Source: Ornithinibacillus sp. 4-3 (lineage in GTDB: Bacteria; Bacillota; Bacilli; Bacillales; Amphibacillaceae). Taken from it: a stretch of 64,000 nt of DNA. Made by a program: the position numbers and the translations under genes. The notes beneath the pieces were generated by a model. It worked only from the letters and a program-made list of their open reading frames with translations, did not search any database and had not been told where the DNA came from. Below, one piece after another: positions 7,732 through 16,792 of this stretch. The DNA lies in assembly GCF_040958695.1 (NCBI RefSeq), contig NZ_CP162599.1, positions 1,708,001 through 1,772,000 on the forward strand, in the 5' to 3' direction. How positions within the stretch are numbered: the stretch's first letter is position 1; every line of letters starts with the position of its first letter.

Positions 7732-8730
7732 ATGAAAGCAATGATTATTGATAGATATGGAAAAGTTCCAATGCGCCTAGTAGAAATACCCACACCTGAA
7801 ATAGATGAACATGAGGTACTTGCAGAAATTCATGCAGCTAGTATTAATCCTATTGATTTCAAAATACGTGATGGGAAAGTGAAATTACTACTTAGATATA
7901 AAATGCCTCTTATCCTTGGTAATGACTTTTCTGGTGTCATAGTAAAGATCGGCTCAAAAGTGACACGTTTTAAAGTTGGTGATGAAATATATGCACGTCC
8001 ACGTAAGAGTAATATCGGTACTTTTGCGGAATATATCTCCATTCATGAAGATGATATCGCCTTAAAGCCTAAAAACTTGAGCTTTGAGGAAGCAGCATCC
8101 ATCCCATTGGTTGGATTAACTTCTTATCAAGCCTTACATGATATAGTGCAATTACAAAAGAGACAAAAGATTTTGATTCAAGCAGGAGCTGGTGGAGTTG
8201 GTACTTTTGCAATCCAACTGGCGAAATTAATGGGTGCGACTGTTGCTACAACTGCCAGTAAAGCCGGTTCGGATTTAGTAAAATCTCTTGGTGCAGATAA
8301 AATCATTAATTACAAAACAGAGAAATTTGAAGATATCCTGGAAAATTATGATGCGGTATTCGATACACTTGGAGGCAGTACACTCGAAAAATCATTTAGA
8401 ATTATAAAAAACGAAGGAAAAATTGTTTCCGTTTCAGGATTGCCAAACGCTCGATTTGCTAAAGAATATGGTTCCGGATTTTTTAAAACCTTATTGTTTT
8501 CAGTAGCAAGTAGTAAACTTACGAAACTTGAAAAAAAGCATAATGTTCAATATACGTTTTTATTTATGAAGCCGAGTGGCGAACAATTGCGTATTATCGG
8601 AAACTATATAGAGACTGGTAAAATTAAACCTGTTATTGATAAAATTTATTCTTTTGAAGATGCTCAAAAGGCGATGGAATATGCAGAGTCAGGAAGAGCT
8701 AAAGGAAAAATAATTCTAAAAATGAGATAG
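7732..8730 (+). CDS. Zinc-free NADP-dependent alcohol dehydrogenase/quinone oxidoreductase
   Basis: Medium-chain dehydrogenase/reductase superfamily, 332 aa. The GroES-like N-terminal domain contains ASINPIDFKIRDG and LGNDFSGVI. The Rossmann domain has the cofactor motif QAGAGGVGTFAIQLAK (about 147-162) and NYK in the NADP-ribose region. The catalytic zinc ligands of alcohol dehydrogenases are missing, which places it with quinone oxidoreductases and reductive-type enzymes. CTGGAGGT precedes the ATG. It probably shares a transcript with the ArsR-type regulator. The substrate is unknown. Confidence 0.85.
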   Translation: MKAMIIDRYGKVPMRLVEIPTPEIDEHEVLAEIHAASINPIDFKIRDGKVKLLLRYKMPLILGNDFSGVIVKIGSKVTRFKVGDEIYARPRKSNIGTFAEYISIHEDDIALKPKNLSFEEAASIPLVGLTSYQALHDIVQLQKRQKILIQAGAGGVGTFAIQLAKLMGATVATTASKAGSDLVKSLGADKIINYKTEKFEDILENYDAVFDTLGGSTLEKSFRIIKNEGKIVSVSGLPNARFAKEYGSGFFKTLLFSVASSKLTKLEKKHNVQYTFLFMKPSGEQLRIIGNYIETGKIKPVIDKIYSFEDAQKAMEYAESGRAKGKIILKMR

Positions 8731-8903
8731 TTACTAAATATAGAAAACTGTTCATGCTTGTCTAATCAATGTCATTGGGATTTACTTCTCTGGAACTTAG
8801 TTACACCATATAGAGTGAAAAAATAGCTTTGCTTACTATCCAACAGACAATATCTTCCTAGAATGATAAAATTAATTTAATTTATTTTTAAGGAGAATTA
8901 TAC

Positions 8904-9893
8904 TTGAAAGCGAAATGTGTTAAGTTTTACGAATTTGGCGAACCTACAAACGTTTTAAAAGTGGAAAATAAAAACATTCATCCTCTATTAAGAGGAGAAG
9001 TTCTTGCCCGCATGAAGGTTCGCCCAATTAATCCTTCTGACTTAATTCCAATTAGAGGAGCATATTCTCATAGAATCTCTTTGCCAATCATTCCAGGCTA
9101 TGAAGGAGTTGGAGTTATTGAGGATGTGGGGGAAGGTGTTTCTAGGCAATTAATAGGAAGGCGTGTTTTACCATTAAGGGGCGAAGGAACTTGGCAGGAA
9201 TTTGTTAGAGCTTCTGCTGATTTAGCAATTACAATTCCTAATTCTATTAATGATTATGAGGCATCCCAATTGTATATAAATCCGATAACTGCATGGGTCG
9301 TTTGTACAGAAATCCTAAAGCTAAAACCTGGTGATACTTTACTTGTCAATGCAGGCGGATCATCTATCAGTCGAATCTTCGCTCAACTATCTAGGATTAT
9401 TGGTTTTCGAATGATAGGAGTAACAAGAAATAATCATTATACAAGTGAGCTACTTCAGTTAGGCGCTTTTGCTGTTATTAATACATCTCAAGAACCGCTA
9501 TATGATTCCGTTATGGAATTAACGAATAGATTTCGTGCGACTTCCGCAATTGATTCAATCGGAGGTCCAGAGGGAGCAGAATTAGCATGTTGTGTTCGAC
9601 CTAAGGGTGACTTTTTAACTATTGGTCTATTATCAGGAATTCCTGTAGATTGGAAGGCAATATCACAAAAGACAGAAGTAAATTTTAAATTATTCCATTT
9701 ACGACATTGGAACCAACAAATATCTATACATACTTGGCATGAAACCTTTGAAAGGCTTATAACTTTCATTACTGAGAAAAAATTAGCATTGATGAGGAAT
9801 GGATCTCAATACAACTTGTTAGATGTAAATGAAGCTGTCCATATGTCTGATTCTCCTAGACAAAATACAGGGAAGATCTTTTTGACAAGTTGA
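8904..9893 (+). CDS. Medium-chain dehydrogenase/reductase (enoyl reductase-like)
   Basis: Protein of 329 aa starting at TTG 8904 after AAGGAGA. The GroES-like fold is seen in MKVRPINPSDLIPIRGAY and PGYEGVGVI, and the cofactor-binding Rossmann segment in NAGGSSISRIFAQLSR, which has AGGSS where typical members have AGGGGVG. No zinc-ligand set is visible. It resembles the mitochondrial-type 2-enoyl thioester reductase (MECR/ETR) branch by overall pattern. It is a second member of the same superfamily next to the 7732 gene, although the proteins are clearly diverged, so recent tandem duplication is unlikely. Confidence 0.78.
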   Translation: MKAKCVKFYEFGEPTNVLKVENKNIHPLLRGEVLARMKVRPINPSDLIPIRGAYSHRISLPIIPGYEGVGVIEDVGEGVSRQLIGRRVLPLRGEGTWQEFVRASADLAITIPNSINDYEASQLYINPITAWVVCTEILKLKPGDTLLVNAGGSSISRIFAQLSRIIGFRMIGVTRNNHYTSELLQLGAFAVINTSQEPLYDSVMELTNRFRATSAIDSIGGPEGAELACCVRPKGDFLTIGLLSGIPVDWKAISQKTEVNFKLFHLRHWNQQISIHTWHETFERLITFITEKKLALMRNGSQYNLLDVNEAVHMSDSPRQNTGKIFLTS

Positions 9894-10104
9894 AGAAATG
9901 ATTAATTAACCACTTAAACTTGAAGAAGACATAGTGTTGAGTACGAGTAGGTTGTTAAATTTTATACAACCAAGCGTAAAAGTCGAATTAAATATGCTCA
10001 GGTATTAAATATTCACAAAGGAAAAATAGGTTAAATGATCACTCATACTTTGTCTATTACATATAAATAAGAGATTGCAACTTTAAAGAAGGAGAATGTT
10101 TATT

Positions 10105-10314
10105 ATGTATAGACAAAGGTTAACGGCGCAACAAGCGCAAGAAATTGCTCTTCAGCGAATCCCTGGGCAAATTCTTCATGTTGATATGGATTTGGAGCAT
10201 GGGGTTTTTGTCTATGAAGTCTTTATTTTAACAGCAGAAAATAGAATTTATGAAGTAGAGGTAAACGCAAATACAGGGAACATAATAAAAATTGAAGAAG
10301 AAGATTTTGATTAA
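10105..10314 (+). CDS. Small single-PepSY-domain protein
   Basis: A 69-aa protein made of one PepSY domain: RLTAQQAQEIALQRIPGQI, then a strand pair ending YEVEVNANTGNIIKIEEED, the usual PepSY finish. No signal peptide is visible, so it may act in the cytoplasm, unlike most PepSY proteins. I choose ATG 10105 because GAAGGAGAA (10088-10096) overlaps the earlier ATG at 10096. Role unknown; PepSY domains are thought to bind or inhibit peptidases. Confidence 0.75.
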   Translation: MYRQRLTAQQAQEIALQRIPGQILHVDMDLEHGVFVYEVFILTAENRIYEVEVNANTGNIIKIEEEDFD

Positions 10315-10344
10315 ACTCGTTTGTAAATGTACAGGAGATTATTC

Positions 10345-10401
10345 ATGTATCCAAGGGAAGTTGATTTTATTTTCTTAGCTAATTACTTAGAAAAATCTTG
10401 A
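10345..10401 (+). other. Possible 18-codon ORF or gene remnant
   Basis: ACAGGAGATTATTC leads into ATG and 18 codons (MYPREVDFIFLANYLEKS) before a stop. The good ribosome site hints at expression, but the length and lack of similarity make a remnant equally likely. Confidence 0.2.
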
Positions 10402-10495
10402 CATAACCCCAATGGTCCCTATAGCCCCCAAATACCAAATTGATTCAAAAAAGTGTGTTATACACGAGCTGCATATTGATTCTAACTAAAATAAT

Positions 10496-10530
10496 AGTAG
10501 CACAAAACCAGAGGCCGATTTTGTGCTACT
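10496..10530 (-). terminator. Terminator after DUF1259 gene
   Basis: AGTAGCACAAAA (10496-10507) pairs with TTTTGTGCTACT (10519-10530), a 12-bp perfect stem. On the minus strand it is followed by ATTATTTTAG, a modest T-rich tail. Confidence 0.6.
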
Positions 10531-10553
10531 AATGTTATTAGGATGTCTAATTT

Positions 10554-11036
10554 TTAGAAAAGCCTTGCTTCTTTTGCGGCTGAAATACTTGCTTCTGCAA
10601 ACTCAAATGGATTCATGTCGATATCCTCCCAATGCAAATACATCAATCGTGGTTCTTCAAACAGCCAATGGTTATGAAATGCTGTTACGATAATCCCCCT
10701 TTTTTGTAATGCATGGATCATTGGATTAACCTCTCTTTGAAGAACTACAGTCTCACCTAAATTAAGGCCATTATTTTCAAAGGATAACATAAATGGAAGA
10801 GCCAGTGGTGAACGAGTACGACGCCCTAGAATAGTCACTTGAATATCTCGCAGGCGCATCACTACACAAACAGGAGTTGATTGAATAACCTCCCCACCGA
10901 TAATATTTGCAAGTTTTTGACAAGTGGATGCATTCTCTCCTCCCGTATTACAGTGACAACCATCTTTGTCAAATTTTTTATGATAATTTTCTTCATCTCC
11001 AAAGAAGTCTTCAAAATTATATTTTCTTCGACTCAC
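10554..11036 (-). CDS. DUF1259 (LppY/LpqO-like) protein
   Basis: About 160 aa. The central and C-terminal part matches the DUF1259 pattern: DIQVTILGRRTRSPLALP, LGETVVLQREVNPMIHALQK, VTAFHNHWLFEEPRLMYLHW. His-rich HNHW and YLHWE segments could bind metal, but function is unknown. I prefer the GTG at 11036 because AAGGAG abuts the upstream ATG at 11045 and is well spaced for the GTG. Expressed alone, opposite to its left neighbour. Confidence 0.8.
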   Translation of the reverse strand: MSRRKYNFEDFFGDEENYHKKFDKDGCHCNTGGENASTCQKLANIIGGEVIQSTPVCVVMRLRDIQVTILGRRTRSPLALPFMLSFENNGLNLGETVVLQREVNPMIHALQKRGIIVTAFHNHWLFEEPRLMYLHWEDIDMNPFEFAEASISAAKEARLF

Positions 11037-11395
11037 TAAAACCATCTCCTTTTCACACTAAATAATATATTCAGCGATGTTATGTATGAATAAACATATC
11101 ATGTAGGATAAGTGCGTTTTTATTTATATTGTTTTTTTTATACCTATTCTTCTATCTTATTGACTCAAGCATTATAACCAATGATTTCTTAATAAAGTAG
11201 ATCAATAAATAAGCATATGTAATGCCACTTTATAAGTTTAATTACTGATGCGGATTTTGAGAAATCAGGAAGAACTTCATAGACTCATATGTGGAAAATT
11301 TAAAACAGATCACATAAAAAGGGAGACGACCCTGTTAATACAAGAATCATCTCCTATATGTGACATGAAGGCAATTTAATATTTTGATTAATACC
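11037..11395. other. Intergenic stretch between DUF1259 and epimerase genes
   Basis: About 360 bp, very AT-rich. It holds the promoter region of the DUF1259 gene near its left end and, near its right end, the minus-strand terminator of the epimerase gene. No further gene is seen. Confidence 0.5.
11316..11354 (-). terminator. Terminator of the epimerase gene
   Basis: Read on the minus strand, GGAGATGA pairs with TCGTCTCC (one G-U pair) and is followed by CTTTTT. Confidence 0.65.
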
Positions 11396-12382
11396 TCAAA
11401 CAGTGCTATTTCTCACTATTTCTAGCACACGAACTTCCTTCTCTTTTTCCAGTCCAGCTTGCCATTCGCCATGTCTTTCATGTAAGCTCCATTCAAGCGT
11501 ATCCATTATTGTTTCTTTCATTGGACGAAAACTTAATCCTGCCTCGATGGCTTTGTCACTGTTCGCACACATCATACCATTCATATTTAAGGAATCGGGA
11601 AGCCAAAAGGGTAGTTCTATCCAAGGCTCAATTTGATTTTCCTCTAAAACAGATTCCTCCACCCAGCAAAGCTCTGTCTTTTCTGGTGAAACTAGCTTTT
11701 TGCAAGTTAAAATAAAGTCTCTAAATCCAAGAGTCTCTTTTGGGCCAACTGTATTAAATGTACCTTTCACTCCTTGCTGAATAGCTTCAATAATCCATGA
11801 TGCTAAATCACGCACATCAATAAACTGAACTCTTTTACGGTCACTCACATTGGGAACGAGAATCCTTCCTCCTTGATTCATTCTCCAAGGCCAATAAGTA
11901 AAGCGGTCTGTTGAATCATCTGGCCCAACAATAAGCCCTGGTCGAATAATAAGTGATTTATCATAAAAATCCTTGTTTATAATAACCTCACAAGTAGCTT
12001 TATTGCTCCCGTAATCGCCCTGATATAGTTCATGGAGGACATTTGATTCGAACACCGGTCCTTTATCCAGATTCTTATAAGCACTTATGCTTGAGATGAA
12101 AACATAGCTATTACAACGATCTATTAATTGTTGTACAGAACGCTCTACATCATCTGGATTTCTACCTGATACATCTATGACCACATCCCAATTATCTGTG
12201 AGCTTTTCAATATCATTTATACTGCGATCACCAACGATATGTGTGACACCTTTTACTCCTTTTAGAAATTCTGGATTTGTTTTACCTCGATTGAATAATG
12301 TAATATCCATTCCTTTATTCAAAGCTTGTTTAGCAATATGTTTTCCTAAAAATAATGTCCCACCTAACAATAGTACTTTCAT
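11396..12382 (-). CDS. NAD-dependent epimerase/dehydratase family protein (extended SDR)
   Basis: About 328 aa. The N-terminal MKVLLLGGTLFLGKHIAK holds the GxxGxxG NAD(P)-binding motif. VFISSISAY supplies the SDR serine, while the usual YxxxK tyrosine region reads GDYGSNKATCEV with Y-x-x-x-K kept. Overall pattern fits the CSP41/reductase-like atypical SDRs. The second ATG is taken as start because GGGGAGGA touches the first ATG (12391) and sits well for 12382. Single-gene unit. Substrate unknown. Confidence 0.82.
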   Translation of the reverse strand: MKVLLLGGTLFLGKHIAKQALNKGMDITLFNRGKTNPEFLKGVKGVTHIVGDRSINDIEKLTDNWDVVIDVSGRNPDDVERSVQQLIDRCNSYVFISSISAYKNLDKGPVFESNVLHELYQGDYGSNKATCEVIINKDFYDKSLIIRPGLIVGPDDSTDRFTYWPWRMNQGGRILVPNVSDRKRVQFIDVRDLASWIIEAIQQGVKGTFNTVGPKETLGFRDFILTCKKLVSPEKTELCWVEESVLEENQIEPWIELPFWLPDSLNMNGMMCANSDKAIEAGLSFRPMKETIMDTLEWSLHERHGEWQAGLEKEKEVRVLEIVRNSTV

Positions 12383-12729
12383 TAATCTCATTCCTCCCCT
12401 AAGATACAGTCAATAATTACTGACATTCTTGATCAGATGCTACCTTTTCATAGGAACAATCCGCATACTAAAACTAAGCAACCATTTTTTTACACTCCTT
12501 TTTAATCGCTCCTTTCATTTTTTATAACGGAAAATAGAGCAAAAGGATACGATTTTGAGATAAAGAAATTGAAAATGGAAAAAGTTCTATGTTATTAATT
12601 ATATTATCAAAATTATTAGTAATATGTTTAACATGTACAAGTAATTATGTAGGGGATTGAGAACATATAAAGCTGTGCAGTCAGATATGATATATTTAGA
12701 CTAACTCCAAATCGAAAGGTTGTATAAAG
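12383..12729. other. Intergenic stretch before the split SRPBCC gene
   Basis: About 350 bp of AT-rich sequence between two divergent genes. It must hold promoters in both directions, but I cannot pick a convincing pair of -35/-10 boxes. No gene seen. Confidence 0.45.
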
Positions 12730-12893
12730 ATGGCTCATCCTAAAAGTTCCATTCTTATTCAAAAAAATGTAGAAGTTATTTGGAATGCTATTACAAATGA
12801 CGAAAGTTTTTCAGAGTGGTATGCACCTGGTTCGAAGTGGTCGATTCCGAAACTTGAAGTTGGAAGTAAAGCAAATTTTACCCTTATGCCAAA
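12730..12893 (+). pseudogene. SRPBCC/AHSA1 protein, 5' part (split by IS21 element)
   Basis: The first 54 codons of an activator-of-Hsp90-ATPase-like (START fold) protein: AHPKSSILIQ, VIWNAITNDESFSEWYAP, then FTLMPN. The frame then enters the insertion element and stops after one more residue (V). The remaining 78 codons resume, in frame, at 15298 behind the element. Removing the element and one copy of CCAAA restores an intact 131-codon gene. No ligand is known for this member. Confidence 0.88.
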
Positions 12894-13030
12894 TGTTTAG
12901 TGCAAAATAAAAGTTAAGAGTATTGCAACAAAAATGTTAGAAGATTGTACAAAGAAAAAGGCTTGCCAGTCCCTTCGAAATACCCTACCGTTATTGGTGT
13001 CGAATCAATCAATGGTGGGAGGACGAAAGG

Positions 13031-14506
13031 ATGCTAGCAATGCCTGAAATTAATCATATCAAAAAGTTAAGGAATATTAAATCACTGTCAATCAACGAAA
13101 TTTCTAAACGGACTGGTTTTAGTTGGGTAACGGTAAAAAAATACGCTGATGAAGATCAAATACCCCAAGAAAAAAATATAGTAAGGAAAGGCATGATGTA
13201 CGAAGATAAATGGGGAGAAATTGTAATCGATTGGTTAAGTGAAGATTATTCGCTAAAAAAGAAACTTAGACGGAACAACAAGAACATTTTTGAAGGATTA
13301 AAAAAGATGGGTTTTACTGGTTCTTATCGAACCATTTGCAATTTTATCAAGGAAGAATGGAAAGAAAAAATACTAGAAGATTCGGAAGGATTGAGAGAAG
13401 AATATGAAAGGTTAACTCATCCACCAGCTGAAGCACAAGTGGATTTTGGCGTTACAGAAGCCATCGCAGATGGCAAAACAAAAGATATCCATGTTTTGGT
13501 GATGAGTTTTCCTTACAGTAATGCAGGTTATGTCGTACCACTACCAGCCGAAAATCAAGAATGTTTTTTAGAAGGTCTGAAAGTACTTTTTAACCAAGCT
13601 GGATTTGTACCTAGGAAGCTCCGTTTAGATAATCTTTCAGCTGCAGTTGTAAAAGCAAGAGGACGTGGTCGAGAAACAGTCTTTAATGAAACATTTTTAC
13701 ATTTCGCAAATCATTACGGTTTTGAAGCACAAGCTTGCAACGCTAGGAAGGGAAATGAAAAGGGTCATGTAGAAAACAAGGTAGGATATATTCGCTATAA
13801 TTTTTTCACACCGTCCCCTATCATGAAAGACTTCGCTCACTTACGTGATCGTTTATTTGAAAAGTGTAAAGAGGATCAACAACGGTCTCATTATATAAAA
13901 GGCTGTTTAATTACAGATTTATTTAAAGCAGAAAAGAAATATGGACTGGCATTGCCCGAATCTGAATATCCAGTTTTTAAACAAGCGATGACTTCTGCGA
14001 ATAAATACGGAGAAGTGCGAATTGACGAAACGTTAGTCCATGTACCTAAAAGTTATCATTACGGTAAGTTACAACTCATTTTATATTGGAATACATACAA
14101 AGTTGTTTCCCTGAACGGCGAGCTACTTTCCAAAGGGCCTAGACCATACATGAATCAAGAAAGAGAAATCCCATGGCAAGCTATTCTAAAAAATTGGAGA
14201 AAAAAACCACGTTCAGTTGTATATTCAAGATATTTTTCATACTTACCAGGCCGCATTTCTTATTACTTGAACATAGATTCGATGAAACTAAGAAAAGAAC
14301 GTATAGATTGGTTATTAAACTTGATTATTCATCATGATATGAGAGAAATAGATTTAAGGTTTTATGAATTATTACCCGAAGAGTCACTTTATAATAATCA
14401 TTCTAGAGACTCAATAAAACATCCCTATGATGTAGATTGGAATATATATGATTCGTTAAGACCTACCGGTCAAACAGATGTGAATGAAGGTGCTCAGCAT
14501 GACTGA
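13031..14506 (+). CDS. istA: IS21-family transposase IstA
   Basis: Transposase of 491 aa. An N-terminal helix-turn-helix (SINEISKRTGFSWVTVKKYA, about 20-39) precedes the DDE integrase core: Asp138 in QVDFG, Asp200 in LRLDN and Glu248 in KGHVENK. A C-terminal beta-barrel-like region follows. IstA makes the strand transfer; IstB assists. Start 13031 has AAAGG immediately before it, and ATG 13040 is a possible alternative with better spacing. It overlaps istB by 8 bp. Confidence 0.95.
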   Translation: MLAMPEINHIKKLRNIKSLSINEISKRTGFSWVTVKKYADEDQIPQEKNIVRKGMMYEDKWGEIVIDWLSEDYSLKKKLRRNNKNIFEGLKKMGFTGSYRTICNFIKEEWKEKILEDSEGLREEYERLTHPPAEAQVDFGVTEAIADGKTKDIHVLVMSFPYSNAGYVVPLPAENQECFLEGLKVLFNQAGFVPRKLRLDNLSAAVVKARGRGRETVFNETFLHFANHYGFEAQACNARKGNEKGHVENKVGYIRYNFFTPSPIMKDFAHLRDRLFEKCKEDQQRSHYIKGCLITDLFKAEKKYGLALPESEYPVFKQAMTSANKYGEVRIDETLVHVPKSYHYGKLQLILYWNTYKVVSLNGELLSKGPRPYMNQEREIPWQAILKNWRKKPRSVVYSRYFSYLPGRISYYLNIDSMKLRKERIDWLLNLIIHHDMREIDLRFYELLPEESLYNNHSRDSIKHPYDVDWNIYDSLRPTGQTDVNEGAQHD

Positions 14507-15221
14507 TAGGGTTAAAGAAAAATGTAAAGTTTTACGTTTAGCTTATATTGCCGATATATACGAGAAAATTAGCTTTGAGAATCCAGAGCAATATTTAGTA
14601 GATGTATTAACCCAAGAAATAGAGCTTAGAGAAATAGCAAAAGCAGAACGTTTAATAAAAAAGGCAAAATTTATGAATAAGAAAGAACTAACGGATTATC
14701 AATGGGATGATCAAATCCATTTTCCGCAAAATTTTAATAGAGACACTCTTGAATCCCTTAGTTTTATTAAAAGGGAAGAGAATATAATTCTAACAGGAGC
14801 ACCAGGAACTGGAAAATCCCATTTAGCAACAGCATTGGGAAGAAAAGCTTGTAGAAATGGATATGAAGTTCGTTTTTACAGAGTAGCAGATTTAATTGAG
14901 ATATTGGAGAAGTCGTGGACCGAAGGTCGATTTCAGACCTTCCGCAATCGCTTTCAAAAGGTTGATATGATTATTCTAGATGAGATGGGATACGTGCCAT
15001 TTAGTAAAGATGGAGCTGAATTATTATTTCAATTAATTTCCGATTGGTATGAACGAAAAAGTCTCATCATCACATCAAATTTAGAATTTAGTCAGTGGAA
15101 TAAAATATTTGTGGATGCACGTTTAACTGCGGCTTTAGTAGATCGAGTAATCCACCACGCACATATTTTGAGCTTTACTGGTGGTAGTTACCGTGTAAAA
15201 TACGCTTTATCAAATCGTTAA
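14499..15221 (+). CDS. istB: IS21-family helper ATPase IstB
   Basis: AAA+ ATPase of 240 aa related to DnaC. Walker A is LTGAPGTGKSH, Walker B is MIILDEMGY, sensor I is IITSNLEF, and the arginine-finger region is near VDRVIHHAH. IstB oligomerises on target DNA and activates IstA. The ATG at 14499 lies inside the end of istA, giving translational coupling. Confidence 0.95.
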   Translation: MTDRVKEKCKVLRLAYIADIYEKISFENPEQYLVDVLTQEIELREIAKAERLIKKAKFMNKKELTDYQWDDQIHFPQNFNRDTLESLSFIKREENIILTGAPGTGKSHLATALGRKACRNGYEVRFYRVADLIEILEKSWTEGRFQTFRNRFQKVDMIILDEMGYVPFSKDGAELLFQLISDWYERKSLIITSNLEFSQWNKIFVDARLTAALVDRVIHHAHILSFTGGSYRVKYALSNR

Positions 15222-15297
15222 TCAAATTAAAAATAAGGGATGGCAAAGTTCTAAACTTTCCACTGCATTTTTCTAAACTTTTTGCTTGCAAAATACA

Positions 15298-15534
15298 CCA
15301 AATGCATACAATAACCTTAAATTAGGTGAAAGTATTCTCATGGACTTTACCATAAAAGAGATTAAGAAGAATAGAATCTTTTCACTTTATTCCAATGAAA
15401 AGGATATCCTCCTTAAGTTTGAATTAATTCCAGAACCTGACGGAATTCAAGTTAGCTTAAATATGGAAGGTTTTGAACAATCACTAGAGAACTTGAAAGC
15501 TTTTCTTGAAGGCAAGGACTTACCTTACGTTTAA
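15298..15534 (+). pseudogene. SRPBCC/AHSA1 protein, 3' part (split by IS21 element)
   Basis: In-frame continuation of the gene that begins at 12730: PNAYNN, then FTIKEIKKNRIFSLYS, and the amphipathic C-terminal helix FEQSLENLKAFLEG that closes START-like folds. An in-frame ATG at 15286 inside the element end could express this fragment, but it lacks half the fold and a proper ribosome site. Confidence 0.85.
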
Positions 15535-15626
15535 TTTGATAGCTTGTGTAGTTGCTTAGAAATGTTTTTTCTGTTTTCTTTTTGGGAATAGTTTTCTAGT
15601 TGTTTAAAGTAGGAGTGGAATAAATA

Positions 15627-16547
15627 ATGCGAGCATATGCACAGTTTATTTTACTAAGTTTCTTCATTTTAGTCAGTACGACTGCATGTAATGATTCAGA
15701 TACTGAAGAGACAAGTAATGCACAGGAAAACAAAGAAAATGAACAACAAGAAGTAGATCTAGAAGATGCATTTTCGCCTAACGAAGATAAAAACCGAGAA
15801 GAAGCCAAGGATACCAGTGAAGAGAATAAGGAAAACGAAGGAGTGTCCGAACCCGGCATTTATGATCCTGAGGAAGTGAGTGGACGAGAAAATCCAGATG
15901 CTGATGGAAATGTTGTATATCCTGAAGCTTTAGAAAATCTAGAGCTACCTTATATATATGAGAACACTTTAGTATATAGTGGTACAGTTAATCCGGATCA
16001 GGGAATTCGCTTTGAACTTCTACAGCCCGATAGTGCTAATAAGGAAACTGTTGATCCAGATGTGTCAGAAGAAGGGTACTTTACGATTGCGCTTAACGGA
16101 ACAGAACTCGAAGCTGGGGATGAGTTAATCATCTATATTATTGGAGACATGCCTCATGAACAGCAACTTGTTCTCCCAATTCAACCAGCAGAGGAAGGCA
16201 TGGAATTGGTAGAGAAAATATCGGAGAAAACAGCTGTCGAGGAAATTAAACAAGTCACTGATTTGCCGGAATTCTACGAGAATACAACAACGTATTATGG
16301 TAAAACCTCACCCGAAGCTATTGTGAATGTTTCAGAGATAGACCCATTTACAGGAGATACAATGGAATTAGAAGCTGATGAGAACGGTGATTTTAGTGGC
16401 GATTTTTCTAACTTTCCATATCAAGCAAAAGGTGAATCTGGACTGCAAGAAGGACAGATGTTGTTGTTTACGATGACAGATGTCGATGGACATGTAGCTT
16501 TATTTCTAAGTGAAATTCAACCGCCTTCTGATGATCCCCAATTATAA
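15627..16547 (+). CDS. Acidic lipoprotein with two repeated beta-type modules
   Basis: A 306-aa secreted lipoprotein. The signal peptide ends in the lipobox STTAC (Cys21). A Glu/Asn/Lys-rich linker (about 25-85) follows, then two related modules of about 95 residues: the first opens LPYIYENTLVYSGTVNPD (about 109), the second LPEFYENTTTYYGKTSPE (about 210). Each looks like a carboxypeptidase-regulatory or Big-type beta sandwich carrying a D-x-x-G-x-F turn (EEGYF, ENGDF). AGGAGTGG is upstream. Anchored outside the membrane; function unknown. Confidence 0.75.
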   Translation: MRAYAQFILLSFFILVSTTACNDSDTEETSNAQENKENEQQEVDLEDAFSPNEDKNREEAKDTSEENKENEGVSEPGIYDPEEVSGRENPDADGNVVYPEALENLELPYIYENTLVYSGTVNPDQGIRFELLQPDSANKETVDPDVSEEGYFTIALNGTELEAGDELIIYIIGDMPHEQQLVLPIQPAEEGMELVEKISEKTAVEEIKQVTDLPEFYENTTTYYGKTSPEAIVNVSEIDPFTGDTMELEADENGDFSGDFSNFPYQAKGESGLQEGQMLLFTMTDVDGHVALFLSEIQPPSDDPQL

Positions 16548-16640
16548 TGGGCAAGTATCTAAAAATGATGGACGAATGATTTTCAATGCAAGAATGTTTG
16601 GAGATATAGTACCAAAAAAGAATGAAAATTTATAAGGGAG

Positions 16641-16679
16641 AATCCATTTCGAACAAACTCTGTTCAAAATGGATTTTTT
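16641..16679 (+). terminator. Rho-independent terminator after the 306-aa lipoprotein gene
   Basis: AATCCATTTcGAAC (16641-16654) pairs with GTTCaAAATGGATT (16662-16675), then TTTTC. Confidence 0.8.
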
Positions 16680-16792
16680 CATTATGCTTTTAAAACTGCA
16701 TGCTTTTCCTGTTGGCTGATGGAACTTGTTGAGTTATTGATGCGAAGTGTTTGGAACTTATATAATTTTTTCCACTGATTTTAAAATAAATC

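Larger units (their letters stand above)
12894..15297 (+). mobile_element. Complete IS21-family insertion sequence
   Basis: A 2404-bp element with TG...CA ends, istA and istB, inserted in an SRPBCC gene. The flanking 5-bp direct repeat CCAAA occurs at 12889-12893 and 15298-15302. The ends carry related imperfect inverted repeats: TGTTTAGTGCAAAATAAAAG at the left, and TGTATTTTGCAAGCAAAAAG at the right read inward. Near the right end TCTAAACTTT is repeated at 15250 and 15272 (22-bp period), and similar GTTAAGA/GTTAGAA copies lie inside the left end; multiple terminal repeats like these are typical IS21 transposase-binding sites. Both ORFs are intact, so the element may be active. Confidence 0.92.
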
